Notes: a model not told the origin generated them from the sequence alone. A stretch of 64,000 bases of DNA from an uncultured Prevotellaceae bacterium (GCA_900318255.1 ONJX01000016.1:17073-81072), one strand, 5' to 3'; positions 38,522 to 47,559 are shown, counted from the first letter of the stretch. Numbers and translations: made by a program.

Positions 38522-38995
38522 TTATAAGATAGTTTCGAGATAAGTTTTAAGCGGTTTCATGCCACACTTGTCGTAGAAGGCCCGTGCTCCCGGGTTACAC
38601 TCCCACACGTTGAGCGTGACGTTATAGAACCCATTGCTTCGGGCAAAGTTCAGCACATGCTCATAGAGTCGCTTAGCGATGTGCTGGCGGCGGCACTTCT
38701 CGTCAACGCACAGGTCGTCGATATAGAGAGTCTTGACATCGGTGCGGTTGTTGTCGTTGATAAACTGCTCCACGATGCCAAAGCAATATCCCAGCACCAT
38801 GTCGTTGTCGTCAACCCCCACAAAGATTGGCGATTTCTCGCGGTCGGCGATTATTGACCTGAGTTGCTCGTCGGTGTATTTGCGGTTTCCCTTCTTGAAA
38901 AGGTCGGGGCGGCCATCGGCATGAACATTATTGACCTGAGTCAGCAATTCATGAATGCGAGGTATGTCGCGGTTTTCGGCTCTGCGTATTTTCAT
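38522..38995 (-). CDS. GNAT-family N-acetyltransferase
   Basis: A 157-residue acetyltransferase. The acetyl-CoA-binding signature is seen in DDLCVDEKCRRQHIAKRLYE, followed by NVWECNPGARAFYDKCGMKP. The acceptor is not known. First gene of a two-gene minus-strand operon reading away from the transglutaminase gene. Confidence 0.88.
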   Translation of the reverse strand: MKIRRAENRDIPRIHELLTQVNNVHADGRPDLFKKGNRKYTDEQLRSIIADREKSPIFVGVDDNDMVLGYCFGIVEQFINDNNRTDVKTLYIDDLCVDEKCRRQHIAKRLYEHVLNFARSNGFYNVTLNVWECNPGARAFYDKCGMKPLKTYLETIL

Positions 38996-39011
38996 TTTCT
39001 CTATTTTTCCA

Positions 39012-39046
39012 CAAAGGTAGGCAGAAATCTTTTATTTTAGAGCAAA
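39012..39046 (-). promoter_or_regulatory. Promoter of the acetyltransferase operon
   Basis: On the minus strand TACCTTTG (39012-39019) lies 17 bases before the start, with TTTG at 39043-39046. The 23-base spacer is slightly long. Confidence 0.55.
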
Positions 39047-39083
39047 GTGTGAATAAAAACGCAAAAAAACATGAGAATTAAAC

Positions 39084-39111
39084 GTTGTTATTAATTTTTT
39101 CATTAATTTTG
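39084..39111 (+). promoter_or_regulatory. Promoter of the transglutaminase gene
   Basis: TAATTTTG at 39104-39111 is 30 bases before the ATG. GTTG at 39084-39087 is a weak -33 candidate with a short spacer. Confidence 0.5.
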
Positions 39112-39140
39112 TCAGTAAAAATAAAACATAAAATAGTGCA

Positions 39141-40562
39141 ATGAAAACTTATAGGACTATTCTATTGGCGATAGCTGCGCTGGGCACATCAGCAATGCTG
39201 GCTCAGACTAACTGGGTGGGGCAGGTTGAGGACCTAATGGACAGAGGAGAGTTTAAGAAGGCCGAGAAGCTGATGAGCTCTCTGCCCAAGAAGGTGAGAG
39301 CTGCCGAAGAAGTTAGGATTGACTCTCTCAACACCATCATGGGGCGCATCAGGAAAGACTTCAACATGACACCCGACTCGGGCTTGAACTTGATAAAAGC
39401 AAAAATGCCGGCGGTCACTGCAGAGCACATCGCCAAGTGGAAACGCGACAAGAAGATAGAATACATGGTTATCGACGGCAAGGAGTGGTGGTTCCGCAAA
39501 GCGGTGAGAAACCTGTGGCTGCTTGCCGATGAGCTCAAAGAAGACCATGACGCCGAGAAGATGGAGACCTACAACACACGCCGCAAGTATTACCTTGAGG
39601 CGATGCGGTCGCCAGCCGACGAGAATGGTCTGCGCGACTGGCGGCACATGAACATCACCTTCACGCTCGATGTGAATGCCGATGCCGTGCCCGCTGGCGA
39701 GACGCTGCGAGTGTGGATGCCGTTCCCCTATGAGAACATGCGCCAGAAGATCATCAAGCTCGAGAGCAGCAACCGCGATGTCACTTTCAGCCAGGGCAGC
39801 AAGCACCACACGGTGTATATGGAAGCTGTGGCCGAGAAGGGCAAGCCCACACACTTTGAATACACCTTCAGCTACGACGTCGCCGAGCGTCACATCTGTC
39901 AGCAGGACTTGCTTGCCATGCTAGAGCCTTACAATACCGAGACAGCCGACTACAAGGAGTTCACTGGCGATTATCCCCCACACATCATTATTACTGATGA
40001 CACCCGCGCTTTAGCAAAGGAGATTGTTGAAGGTGAGACCAACCCCGTGCTCCAGGCCTCCAAGATTTTTGACTGGATATCAATGACCTATCCCTGGGCT
40101 GGTGCCCGCGAGTACAGCACCATCAAGAATATGCCCGAATATGTGATGGCCAACGGCCATGGCGATTGCGGACAGGTGGCACTCCTTTATATCACGCTGG
40201 TGCGAAGCCTCGGCATTCCCGCACGCTGGGAGAGTGGCTGGATGATTCACCCCGACGAGGTTAACTGGCACGACTGGGCCGAGACCTATTTTGAGGGAAT
40301 AGGGTGGGTGCCTACCGACCAGTCCTTTGGCCGCAGCGCAGTGGGCACACCCATGAACAGCTACTACACTACCGGCATCGACGTGTATCGCATGGCATCA
40401 AACGAGGCCATTGGCGACAAGCTCAGCCCCGAAAAGAAGTACATCCGCAGCGAGACCGTCGATTTCCAGCCCGGCGAGGTGGAGTGGCGCAAAGGCAACC
40501 TCTACTACGACACCTGGAAGTCGCACCTGATTGTTAACTCTAGAGAAAAGATAAAAAAATGA
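39141..40562 (+). CDS. Secreted transglutaminase-like cysteine protease
   Basis: A 473-residue exported protein with a signal peptide and a C-terminal transglutaminase-like domain. The triad is Cys343 (GHGDCGQVA), His377 (NWHDWAE) and Asp393 (PTDQSFG). Bacterial members of this family are usually peptidases, not crosslinkers. Its last 4 bases overlap the NlpC/P60 gene (ATGA), so it is translationally coupled to a murein-peptide hydrolase. I infer a role in cell-wall peptide processing. Confidence 0.88.
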   Translation: MKTYRTILLAIAALGTSAMLAQTNWVGQVEDLMDRGEFKKAEKLMSSLPKKVRAAEEVRIDSLNTIMGRIRKDFNMTPDSGLNLIKAKMPAVTAEHIAKWKRDKKIEYMVIDGKEWWFRKAVRNLWLLADELKEDHDAEKMETYNTRRKYYLEAMRSPADENGLRDWRHMNITFTLDVNADAVPAGETLRVWMPFPYENMRQKIIKLESSNRDVTFSQGSKHHTVYMEAVAEKGKPTHFEYTFSYDVAERHICQQDLLAMLEPYNTETADYKEFTGDYPPHIIITDDTRALAKEIVEGETNPVLQASKIFDWISMTYPWAGAREYSTIKNMPEYVMANGHGDCGQVALLYITLVRSLGIPARWESGWMIHPDEVNWHDWAETYFEGIGWVPTDQSFGRSAVGTPMNSYYTTGIDVYRMASNEAIGDKLSPEKKYIRSETVDFQPGEVEWRKGNLYYDTWKSHLIVNSREKIKK

Positions 40563-41734
40563 GAAGATTATTGACATTGATTCTTGTTGCCTTTATAGCA
40601 ATAACTGCGGCAGCAACCGATAACAACATTGACATCACAAGGATTGACATTGGCAAGATGCTTAATGAACTCAAAGCGAGTGAGGCACCCGATGCCAGGG
40701 TGGCAATCTGGGATGTTTCAGTTTCAGAGGATAGTGCCAGAGTTCCCATTGTTTATGGTGTAGTGGGTTTTTTTGAGCAGAAAATGAAGATAAGTGAAAA
40801 GTTAAGTGGAGTCACTTATGTTGATAGTGTAAAAGTGCTCGAAAATGATATCCCTGCCGACAAGCAGTGGGCGCTGGTGAAACTCTCGATTGCCACATTG
40901 CGTTGTAATCCCAAGCATTCGGCCGAAGTGGCCACGCAATGCATTATGGGAACCCCCTTGCGTGTGATTGAGGTAGTGGGAGAGTGGTTGAGAGTGCAAT
41001 GCCCCGACAACTATATCGCTTATGTCCCCGAGAGCTCTGTTGTGTTCCTTAATGAAGCTGCCTTCGAAAATTGGAGAATGTCGAAGCGCTACATCGTCAC
41101 CGTCTATGACGACCGACTGGTGACGAAGCCTAAGGGCGATGAGACCGTGAGCGACCTTGTACTGGGCAACATCTTACAAGTCAAAAGCAAGAAAGGCAAG
41201 TGGATTGAACTTCTCACCCCTGATGGACGCTCAGGATGGGTAAAAACATCGAGTGTGGAGCAGTTTGACCAATGGGCGCGGCAGAATATCGACCTTATAA
41301 AAATAGAGAAGACTGCACGACGCATGATGGGCTCAAGCTACTTGTGGGGAGGCACATCGACTAAGGTGACCGACTGCTCGGGACTGACCAAGGTTTCTTA
41401 TTTCTCTAACGGCATCATTTTGCAGCGCGACGCTTCACAACAGGCACTGACTGGAAAGAAAATTGCCGACTGGCACGACGCTCAGCCGTGTGACCTGCTT
41501 TTCTTTGGCAACAGCACCACAGGCCGTGTCACTCACGTTGGCCTGTATCTGCGTGACGGCAAGTATATCCACTGCTCGGGGCAGGTTAAAATCAATGACC
41601 TCGACCCCGAGTCGCCCGACTATCTCTATAGTCCACTCTCCATCAGCCGAATTAATGGCATGATTGGCACAAAGGGTATTAAATATGTGAGAGACCATGA
41701 GTGGTATTTCTATTCAAGCATTAAATGTTTTTAG
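40559..41734 (+). CDS. NlpC/P60 cell-wall peptidase with SH3 domains
   Basis: A 391-residue exported protein. A signal peptide is followed by two SH3b-like domains (about 100-240) and a C-terminal NlpC/P60 domain. The catalytic residues are Cys273 (TDCSGL), His326 (VTHVGLY) and His338 (YIHCSG). The architecture matches YkfC-type gamma-D-glutamyl-diamino-acid endopeptidases. The next gene is a dipeptide epimerase, the same pairing as in Bacillus ykf murein-peptide recycling. Confidence 0.9.
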   Translation: MRRLLTLILVAFIAITAAATDNNIDITRIDIGKMLNELKASEAPDARVAIWDVSVSEDSARVPIVYGVVGFFEQKMKISEKLSGVTYVDSVKVLENDIPADKQWALVKLSIATLRCNPKHSAEVATQCIMGTPLRVIEVVGEWLRVQCPDNYIAYVPESSVVFLNEAAFENWRMSKRYIVTVYDDRLVTKPKGDETVSDLVLGNILQVKSKKGKWIELLTPDGRSGWVKTSSVEQFDQWARQNIDLIKIEKTARRMMGSSYLWGGTSTKVTDCSGLTKVSYFSNGIILQRDASQQALTGKKIADWHDAQPCDLLFFGNSTTGRVTHVGLYLRDGKYIHCSGQVKINDLDPESPDYLYSPLSISRINGMIGTKGIKYVRDHEWYFYSSIKCF

Positions 41735-41792
41735 TAGTCATTACATTAATCTATAAAAATCGAGAAATCAATTAACATTAATCAATAATAAC

Positions 41793-42926
41793 ATGAATCG
41801 AAGAAATTTTCTAGTAGGTACAGGATTGGGCCTGATAGCTGCTTCAGCCCCCATTTCAATATCGGCAAAAGGAAAAGCCACAAAGAGAGTGGCAAAAACC
41901 GGCCGCTTGAACTTATCGTTTGAACCTTACGAGTTGAAACTGCGCCATGCGTTTAACTTGGCACGCTATAGCCGCACCACCACGCCCGATGTGCAGGTCA
42001 AGCTTGAGTATGACGGCATCGTGGGATATGGCGAGGCATCGATGCCTCCTTACCTGGGCGAGAGCGTGGAGAGCGTGACTAAGTTCTTGAGTAGCCTCGA
42101 CCTGAGCCAGTTTAACGACCCATTCAAGATTGAAGACATCTTGACCTACGTTGACAGCGTGGCCCCCAATAACCGTGCCGCTAAGGCCAGTGTTGACATA
42201 GCCCTTCACGACTTGCTGGGCAAAATCATGGGACAGCCCTGGTACAAGATTTGGGGGTATAACCCCGACAAGACACCCGTCACCAGCTTCACCATTGGCA
42301 TCGATACCGAGGAGGTGGTGCGCCAGAAGGTGAAAGAGGCGGCACCCTACAAGCTGCTCAAGGTGAAAATGGGCCTCGACAACGACCAGGAGACCGTCGA
42401 AGTCATCAAGAGCATGACCGATGTGCCAATCTGTGTGGATGTCAATCAGGGGTGGACTAGCAAAGAGCATGCTCTGGAGATGTGCTACTGGCTAAAGGAG
42501 CGTGGCTGCATCTTTGTGGAGCAGCCCTTCGAAAAGACCATGATCGACGAGACAGCGTGGCTGCGTGAACGCTCGCCACTGCCCATCATTGCCGATGAGG
42601 CATTCCAGCGCCTGCCCGACATTCTAAGGTTCAAGGGTGTGTATGACGGCATCAACATTAAGCTCATGAAGAGCACCGGCCTCTATGAGGCTCACAAGAT
42701 GGTGACACTTGCACGTGCCCTCGACATGAAGGTGATGATAGGCTGTATGACCGAGACATCATGCGCCGTGACTGCTGCCGCTAACCTGTCGCCAGTGGTT
42801 GACTATGCCGATCTCGACGGAAACCTGCTCATCGCCAACGACCGCTTTGAGGGAATGACGGTAGAGAACGGTAAAATCACCCTTCACGACATCCCAGGCA
42901 TTGGCGTAAAGCTGATAAAGAGCTAA
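41793..42926 (+). CDS. Enolase-superfamily dipeptide (L-Ala-D/L-Glu) epimerase
   Basis: A 377-residue muconate-lactonising-type enolase. The N-terminus MNRRNFLVGTG looks like a Tat signal, so it may be exported folded. The catalytic lysines are Lys190 and Lys192 (KVK) on one side and Lys290/Lys293 (NIKLMKS) on the other. Metal ligands are Asp216, Glu243 and Asp268. The family epimerises L-Ala-D-Glu from murein to L-Ala-L-Glu. The position after NlpC/P60 supports this. Confidence 0.87.
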   Translation: MNRRNFLVGTGLGLIAASAPISISAKGKATKRVAKTGRLNLSFEPYELKLRHAFNLARYSRTTTPDVQVKLEYDGIVGYGEASMPPYLGESVESVTKFLSSLDLSQFNDPFKIEDILTYVDSVAPNNRAAKASVDIALHDLLGKIMGQPWYKIWGYNPDKTPVTSFTIGIDTEEVVRQKVKEAAPYKLLKVKMGLDNDQETVEVIKSMTDVPICVDVNQGWTSKEHALEMCYWLKERGCIFVEQPFEKTMIDETAWLRERSPLPIIADEAFQRLPDILRFKGVYDGINIKLMKSTGLYEAHKMVTLARALDMKVMIGCMTETSCAVTAAANLSPVVDYADLDGNLLIANDRFEGMTVENGKITLHDIPGIGVKLIKS

Positions 42927-43019
42927 TACTTGTTTTGAACAAGCTGTAGCTTGCACTACAGAACACAACAGACGACTTTTGTTATCTTAACTTATAGTTT
43001 ATAGCGATAATTTTTAGTA

Positions 43020-43811
43020 ATGAAAAAAGCCTATTTTGTGATATGTGCCATCCTGCTTGCGGGATTAGGTGTGTTTTATGCCTTTTCCAGCTCTGATTTG
43101 GAGCTCAAGCTTGGCGACACTGAGATAAAGAAAGGCACGTTTCAGGAGTCGCTCTTTGCCGCCGAACCGCAGCGCCGAGCCAAGCAGCGTGATGTGCCAT
43201 TGCCACCTCGCAAAAAGTCGGGCAAGGCCGAGATGGACACCACCAAGAAGACAATACTGTTCATTGGCGACTCGATGGTTGAGTGCCTTTTTCCGCGCAT
43301 GTCGGCCTATGCCAAGCACAATGGACACAAGCTTTATTGTGTGGTGTGGTATAGCTCCACAACCGAGGTCTATGGCACCCGCACCACTCTCAAAGACTAT
43401 ATTAAGAAATACAACCCCGATTACATCTTGATAACCCTAGGAGGCAATGAGCTGTTCATTCGTGACATAAGGCAAAAACGGCAAAAATATGTTGATGAGC
43501 TGCTGCGCCAGATGGGAAATATTCCATTTGTGTGGATAGGGCCTCCCAACTGGAAAGACGACACCGGCATCAACGACATGATTAATGAGAGTGTGCCTCC
43601 AGGCTGCTTCTATCTCTCCTACACCCCCGACCAGCATTACGAGCGCAAAAAAGATGGGGCGCATCCCAAGGCCAACTCGTCGAAACTGTGGATGGACCGC
43701 ATCTGCAAGTGGATCATGACACAGTCGGCTCACCCCATTCGCCTCGTAGCACCACCTGCTGGCGAGACAGCGCGCCCCACTAAGCTAGAGCTGTTGCAGC
43801 CGCTGAGATAA
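43020..43811 (+). CDS. SGNH/GDSL hydrolase, membrane-anchored
   Basis: A 263-residue protein with an N-terminal membrane segment. The SGNH residues are Ser85 (IGDSMVE), Gly142 and Asn143 (LGGNELF), and Asp212/His215 (DGAHP). Proteins of this type often act as O-acetyl transferases or esterases beside MBOAT proteins. It is followed after 172 bases by an MBOAT gene, so a two-part O-acetylation system is likely. Confidence 0.85.
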   Translation: MKKAYFVICAILLAGLGVFYAFSSSDLELKLGDTEIKKGTFQESLFAAEPQRRAKQRDVPLPPRKKSGKAEMDTTKKTILFIGDSMVECLFPRMSAYAKHNGHKLYCVVWYSSTTEVYGTRTTLKDYIKKYNPDYILITLGGNELFIRDIRQKRQKYVDELLRQMGNIPFVWIGPPNWKDDTGINDMINESVPPGCFYLSYTPDQHYERKKDGAHPKANSSKLWMDRICKWIMTQSAHPIRLVAPPAGETARPTKLELLQPLR

Positions 43812-43825
43812 TATTAAATACTCAA

Positions 43826-43950
43826 GTTTCTAAAGTTCTAAAACTTTATAAACTTGAAGGTTAGAGGTTAGTGTTTAGAGAACAAAGTTCAAGGATTTTT
43901 TTGAGATTTCGTGCAAACTTGTCTATAAACTATAAACCATAAACCAGTGA
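43826..43950. repeat. Heptad-periodic tract between SGNH and MBOAT genes
   Basis: Imperfect 7-base units fill most of this gap, for example AAGTTTC, TAAAGTT, CTAAAAC, then GGTTAGA, GGTTAGT, GTTTAGA, then CTATAAA, CTATAAA, CCATAAA. A small inverted repeat GCAAGTT/AACTTGC follows near 43951. Confidence 0.65.
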
Positions 43951-43983
43951 GCAAGTTAACAACTTGCGAAACTTAAGTTAAAT

Positions 43984-45474
43984 ATGGACGCAATGACATT
44001 TGACATATCCACGTTGTTTCAAAACATTTGGAGCATGTTGGGTTACGACCCTAACAATCCGCTGATTTTCAATAGCGGACTCTTTTGGGTGCTCTTCCTC
44101 TTCTTCTTGCCCATTTATGGCATGTTGAAGTCGCGCAGGACGCAAATGATGATTTTTGTCGTTGCGTTCAGTCTCTATTTTTTCTACAAGTCGAGTGGAC
44201 TATATTTCTTGCTGCTCGTCGCCACTTCGCTGATTGACTGGTTTATAGCTAAGCAAATTAAGCAAGAACCCACTGTCAAGATGCGGCGCTTTTGGCTCAC
44301 CGTGAGCATTGTCCTCTCGGTGGGAACACTGGGATTCTTCAAGTACAGTAACTTTGTCATAGCTAATCTCAACGACTTGTTGCACAACAATTTCCAGCCT
44401 CTCGACTTGCTGGCGCCGCTTGGCATTTCGTTCTACACGTTCCGCACCATCAGCTATGTTGTTGACGTGTATAAGGGCAAGATAGAGCCCACTGGCAACT
44501 GGCTCGACTACCTCTTCTACCTGTCGTTCTTCCCGGTGCTCGCTATGGGTCCCATCGTGAGGGCTTCGCATTTCCTGCCACAGCTCAAGGAGAATAAGAA
44601 GCCTACAAAAAGCATGGTGTATAGCGGTTTCTGGCAGGCGCTCCTGGGAGTGATTAAGAAAGCCATATTTGCCGACTATTTTGGGCAATACACGACAATC
44701 GCCTTTGGCAGTGCCGACGGATACAGCGGCTTTGAGCTGGCGATGGCGACGATGGGTTTTGCCATGCAAATCTATTGCGACTTCTCGGGATATAGCGACA
44801 TGGCCATAGGTCTGGGGCGCATGATGGGTTTTGACTTGGGCATCAACTTCGACTTTCCTTACCGCTCGCTCAATGTGACGGAATTCTGGAAACGCTGGCA
44901 CATCTCCCTCTCGAGCTGGCTCATGGACTATGTGTATATACCCTTGGGCGGGAACCGTCGCGGCAAGCCTCGCCAGTATTTTAACCTCATGGCAACGATG
45001 CTCATTGGCGGCCTGTGGCATGGGGCGGCATGGAACTTTGTGGTGTGGGGTGGAGTGCATGGCGTGGCACTGTGCATCCACAAAATGACTAAGAAACCCC
45101 TCGACCGACTGTTCCCGAGCGACAACAAACTGGTGATATTCTGCTGCTGGCTCATAACCTTTATTTATTCGGCATTTGCCATGATGCTATTGACCGCCGA
45201 CATGAGCACTGCATGGACTGTAATCACCAAGTCGTTCACCGACTTCGACCTCGCCTATCTCGTGCCATTCTTCACCGCAAGAAAGATGTGGTGCTACCTT
45301 ATCATCATCATCTTTGCCCTGCACTTCGTGCCTAAGAAGGTTTATAACTTGTTGAGTGCGCTCTTTGTCAAGTCGCACTGGGCAGTGAAGCTCGTGGTCT
45401 TCATCATTGTGGTGCAACTGGTCATCCAGTTCTCAAGCGAAGAGGTTCAACCGTTCATCTACGGCCAGTTCTAA
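43984..45474 (+). CDS. MBOAT-family membrane O-acyltransferase
   Basis: A 496-residue polytopic protein of the MBOAT family (AlgI/DltB/PatA type). Conserved histidines are His306 (FWKRWHISLS) and His346 (GGLWHGAAWNF). It would move acetyl groups across the inner membrane to a partner such as the SGNH protein just upstream. The target could be peptidoglycan or a polysaccharide; the murein-processing neighbours favour peptidoglycan, by inference. Confidence 0.9.
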   Translation: MDAMTFDISTLFQNIWSMLGYDPNNPLIFNSGLFWVLFLFFLPIYGMLKSRRTQMMIFVVAFSLYFFYKSSGLYFLLLVATSLIDWFIAKQIKQEPTVKMRRFWLTVSIVLSVGTLGFFKYSNFVIANLNDLLHNNFQPLDLLAPLGISFYTFRTISYVVDVYKGKIEPTGNWLDYLFYLSFFPVLAMGPIVRASHFLPQLKENKKPTKSMVYSGFWQALLGVIKKAIFADYFGQYTTIAFGSADGYSGFELAMATMGFAMQIYCDFSGYSDMAIGLGRMMGFDLGINFDFPYRSLNVTEFWKRWHISLSSWLMDYVYIPLGGNRRGKPRQYFNLMATMLIGGLWHGAAWNFVVWGGVHGVALCIHKMTKKPLDRLFPSDNKLVIFCCWLITFIYSAFAMMLLTADMSTAWTVITKSFTDFDLAYLVPFFTARKMWCYLIIIIFALHFVPKKVYNLLSALFVKSHWAVKLVVFIIVVQLVIQFSSEEVQPFIYGQF

Positions 45475-45525
45475 CGTTTTTTGTTTTTAGAAGACAATTA
45501 ACGACAACAACAGTCTGTTTTTTAT

Positions 45526-45612
45526 TAATTAAGGACAATTACTCCACCGAGTCAATTGTCCTTAATTAATTGTATCTGACGCTACACAATTTTGTCCTTA
45601 ATTGTCTTAAAA
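45526..45612. repeat. 87-bp direct repeat, copy 1
   Basis: Identical over all 87 bases to 47469-47555. It begins with a 15-bp perfect inverted repeat (45526-45540 with 45554-45568) that can form a hairpin with a CACC loop, and carries further TTGTCCTTAATT motifs. It lies 51 bases past the MBOAT stop and 28 bases upstream of the next promoter. Confidence 0.95.
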
Positions 45613-45640
45613 CCAAATGTGTTGTTTTTGTTGTTTTTTC

Positions 45641-45671
45641 TTGCACATTATTTAAATATTATCTAAATTTG
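45641..45671 (+). promoter_or_regulatory. Promoter of the FISUMP gene
   Basis: TTG at 45641-45643, a 20-base spacer, and TAAATTTG at 45664-45671. The start codon is 328 bases further on. Confidence 0.6.
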
Positions 45672-45679
45672 CAACAATT

Positions 45680-45999
45680 CAAGCAATCTGGTAAAGTCCA
45701 GCTCTTGCTTGATGACATACAAAGAAAGCGTTTTTGCGTTATCCGATATAGGAAATTTCGGCAAAATTTCACACTCAAGGATAAGCAGTGATAAAGCGCC
45801 TTCGCGTGCCTATACTTATCCCCCACATGGGCGGGAACAGTATATCGGCATGGCGTGGGGGATACTGTTTATTTGAGTGTGGGCATGCCGAAAGCCTCCT
45901 ATATGATAAACAGGACAAGTCTCCACGCTATCTTTTATTCCTAATTATAACCCTGCCGCGATTTGGGAGACTATAGAGGCAAGAAAAAAGTTTTTTAAG
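45680..45999 (+). other. Long structured leader of the FISUMP gene
   Basis: No convincing gene lies here. CACACTCAA (45770-45778) pairs with TTGAGTGTG (45873-45881). Inside, TATCCCCCAC (45817-45826) pairs with GTGGGGGATA (45855-45864). AACAGTAT (45836-45843) can instead pair with ATACTGTT (45862-45869). The last two helices share bases and exclude one another. A short open frame at 45788-45976 crosses the helices and is not believed. Confidence 0.5.
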
Positions 46000-46377
46000 A
46001 TGAAGAATATTCTATCTGTAATGGCAATGCTCGCCGTGTGCGGCGGGGCAATGGCTCAGTCGCCAGTGGTGATTGGTGACGTTGACGGCGACGGAGAGTG
46101 TACTATCAACGACGTTACCGCACTCTACAACTATCTTCTGTTTGACGACGGCAGTGCCATGGTCGCCGGTGACCAGGACGGAGACGGCTACATCACGGTG
46201 GGCGATGTCACCTGGGTGTATAACGTGCTGCTCTATGTGAGCCACGACGACGGCCATGACTACATTGACCTGGGGCTGCCCAGCGGCACACTGTGGGCCA
46301 CGACCAATGTGGGCGCCAACGCTCCCGAGGACTTTGGCGACTACTTCGCCTGGGGTGAGACCGAGCCTAAGGATGTG

Positions 46378-46476
46378 TATGACTGGGGCACCTACAAGTG
46401 GTGCATGGGCAACTACAACACCATGACCAAGTACTGCACCATCAGCGGCTACGGCTACAACGGCTTCAATGACGGC
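46378..46476 (+). repeat. 99-bp internal repeat, copy 1
   Basis: Identical to 46927-47025 over 99 bases, offset 549 bases (183 codons). The identity ends where domain 1 has lost a loop of about 12 residues. Confidence 0.9.
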
Positions 46477-46926
46477 GGCCCAGAGTGGCGCATGCCGTCA
46501 TTAGAACAATTGGAAGAGCTATATAATAACTGCACGACCGAGTGGACCACGAGGAACGGTGTGACCGGTAGCTTGTTCACGAGCAACATCAACGGCGCGT
46601 CGTTGTTCTTGCCTGCCGCCGGCTGCCGCTCGAATAGCTCGCTCGACGACGCTTACGGCTTCTGCTGGTCGCGCACGCTCTACTCCAGCGAACCGAACTA
46701 CGCCTACGGCCTCTACTTTGACTCGGGCTACGTGGGCTGGGGCAGCAGCGACCGCAACTACGGTCGGGGTGTGCGTGCAGTGCGTGTGCAAAAGGAGCAA
46801 GAGCATGAGTATGTTGACTTGGGTCTGCCCAGCGGCACGCAGTGGGCCACGATGAACATTGGAGCCAACGCTCCCGAGGAGTATGGCGACTACTTCGCCT
46901 GGGGCGAGACCGAGCCTAAGGATTAT

Positions 46927-47025
46927 TATGACTGGGGCACCTACAAGTGGTGCATGGGCAACTACAACACCATGACCAAGTACTGCACCATCAGCGGCTA
47001 CGGCTACAACGGCTTCAATGACGGC
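46927..47025 (+). repeat. 99-bp internal repeat, copy 2
   Basis: The second copy of the 46378-46476 block. Its end coincides with the frameshift at 47025-47027. Confidence 0.9.
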
Positions 47026-47468
47026 CCGAGGATGATGCCGCCACCGCCGCCTGGGGCGCAGGGTGGCGCATGCCGTCATTTGACCAAATTCAAGAGTTGC
47101 AGAATAACTGTACGACTGAGTGGACAACGAGGAACGGCGTGAACGGTCGCTTGTTCACGAGCAACATCAACGGCGCGTCGTTGTTCCTGCCAGCCGCCGG
47201 CTGGCGCTATGACAGCTCCCTCTACGGCTCTAGCTCGGGCGGCCGCTATTGGTCGCGCACGCTCGACAGCAGCACGGGCTACGCCTTCAACCTCGGCTTT
47301 GACTCGGGCAACGTGTACTGGAGCGGCAACGAACGCAACCTCGGTCGGAGTGTGCGTGCGGTGCGAGTGCCGTAGAATTTTGCACCCTTCCCCCACACGC
47401 CCCCCTTAAGCTGTCGAAGCACGCGCGCAGTGAGGCTTTTTCACAATATCAGAAAACTATGGCAGCAA

Positions 47469-47555
47469 TAATTAAGGACAATTACTCCACCGAGTCAATT
47501 GTCCTTAATTAATTGTATCTGACGCTACACAATTTTGTCCTTAATTGTCTTAAAA
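47469..47555. repeat. 87-bp direct repeat, copy 2
   Basis: A perfect copy of 45526-45612 in the same orientation, ending 4 bases short of the feoB stop codon. The inverted-repeat arms are 47469-47483 and 47497-47511. With copy 1 it brackets the FISUMP gene. Confidence 0.95.
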
Positions 47556-47559
47556 ACAG

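Larger units (their letters stand above)
46000..47375 (+). pseudogene. Two-domain FISUMP surface protein, frameshifted in the second domain
   Basis: The first frame runs 46000-47142. A signal peptide is followed by a dockerin-like pair of Ca loops (DVDGDGECTINDV, DQDGDGYITVGDV). A first FISUMP/DUF1566-type domain starts at DLGLPSGTLWATTNVGANAP, and the start of a second, 183 codons later, follows. Near 47025 the frame is lost by one base. The other frame then reads EDDAATAAWGAGWRMPSFD and continues as a normal domain to the stop at 47373-47375. One extra base at the CCC run would restore about 460 residues. It may be a pseudogene, a phase-variable gene or a sequencing error. Confidence 0.85.

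Noticed and set aside
44200..45081. Open frame of 293 codons opposite the MBOAT gene
   Set aside because: The product is His/Glu/Arg-rich with no hydrophobic core. The sense gene is well supported.
45788..45976. Small open frame (62 codons) before the FISUMP gene
   Set aside because: It runs through the perfect inverted repeats of the leader, has no ribosome-binding site, and the product looks random.
46519..47127. Open frame of 202 codons opposite the FISUMP gene
   Set aside because: Ala/Val/Arg-rich repetitive product that mirrors the repeated sense domains; a reverse-frame artefact.
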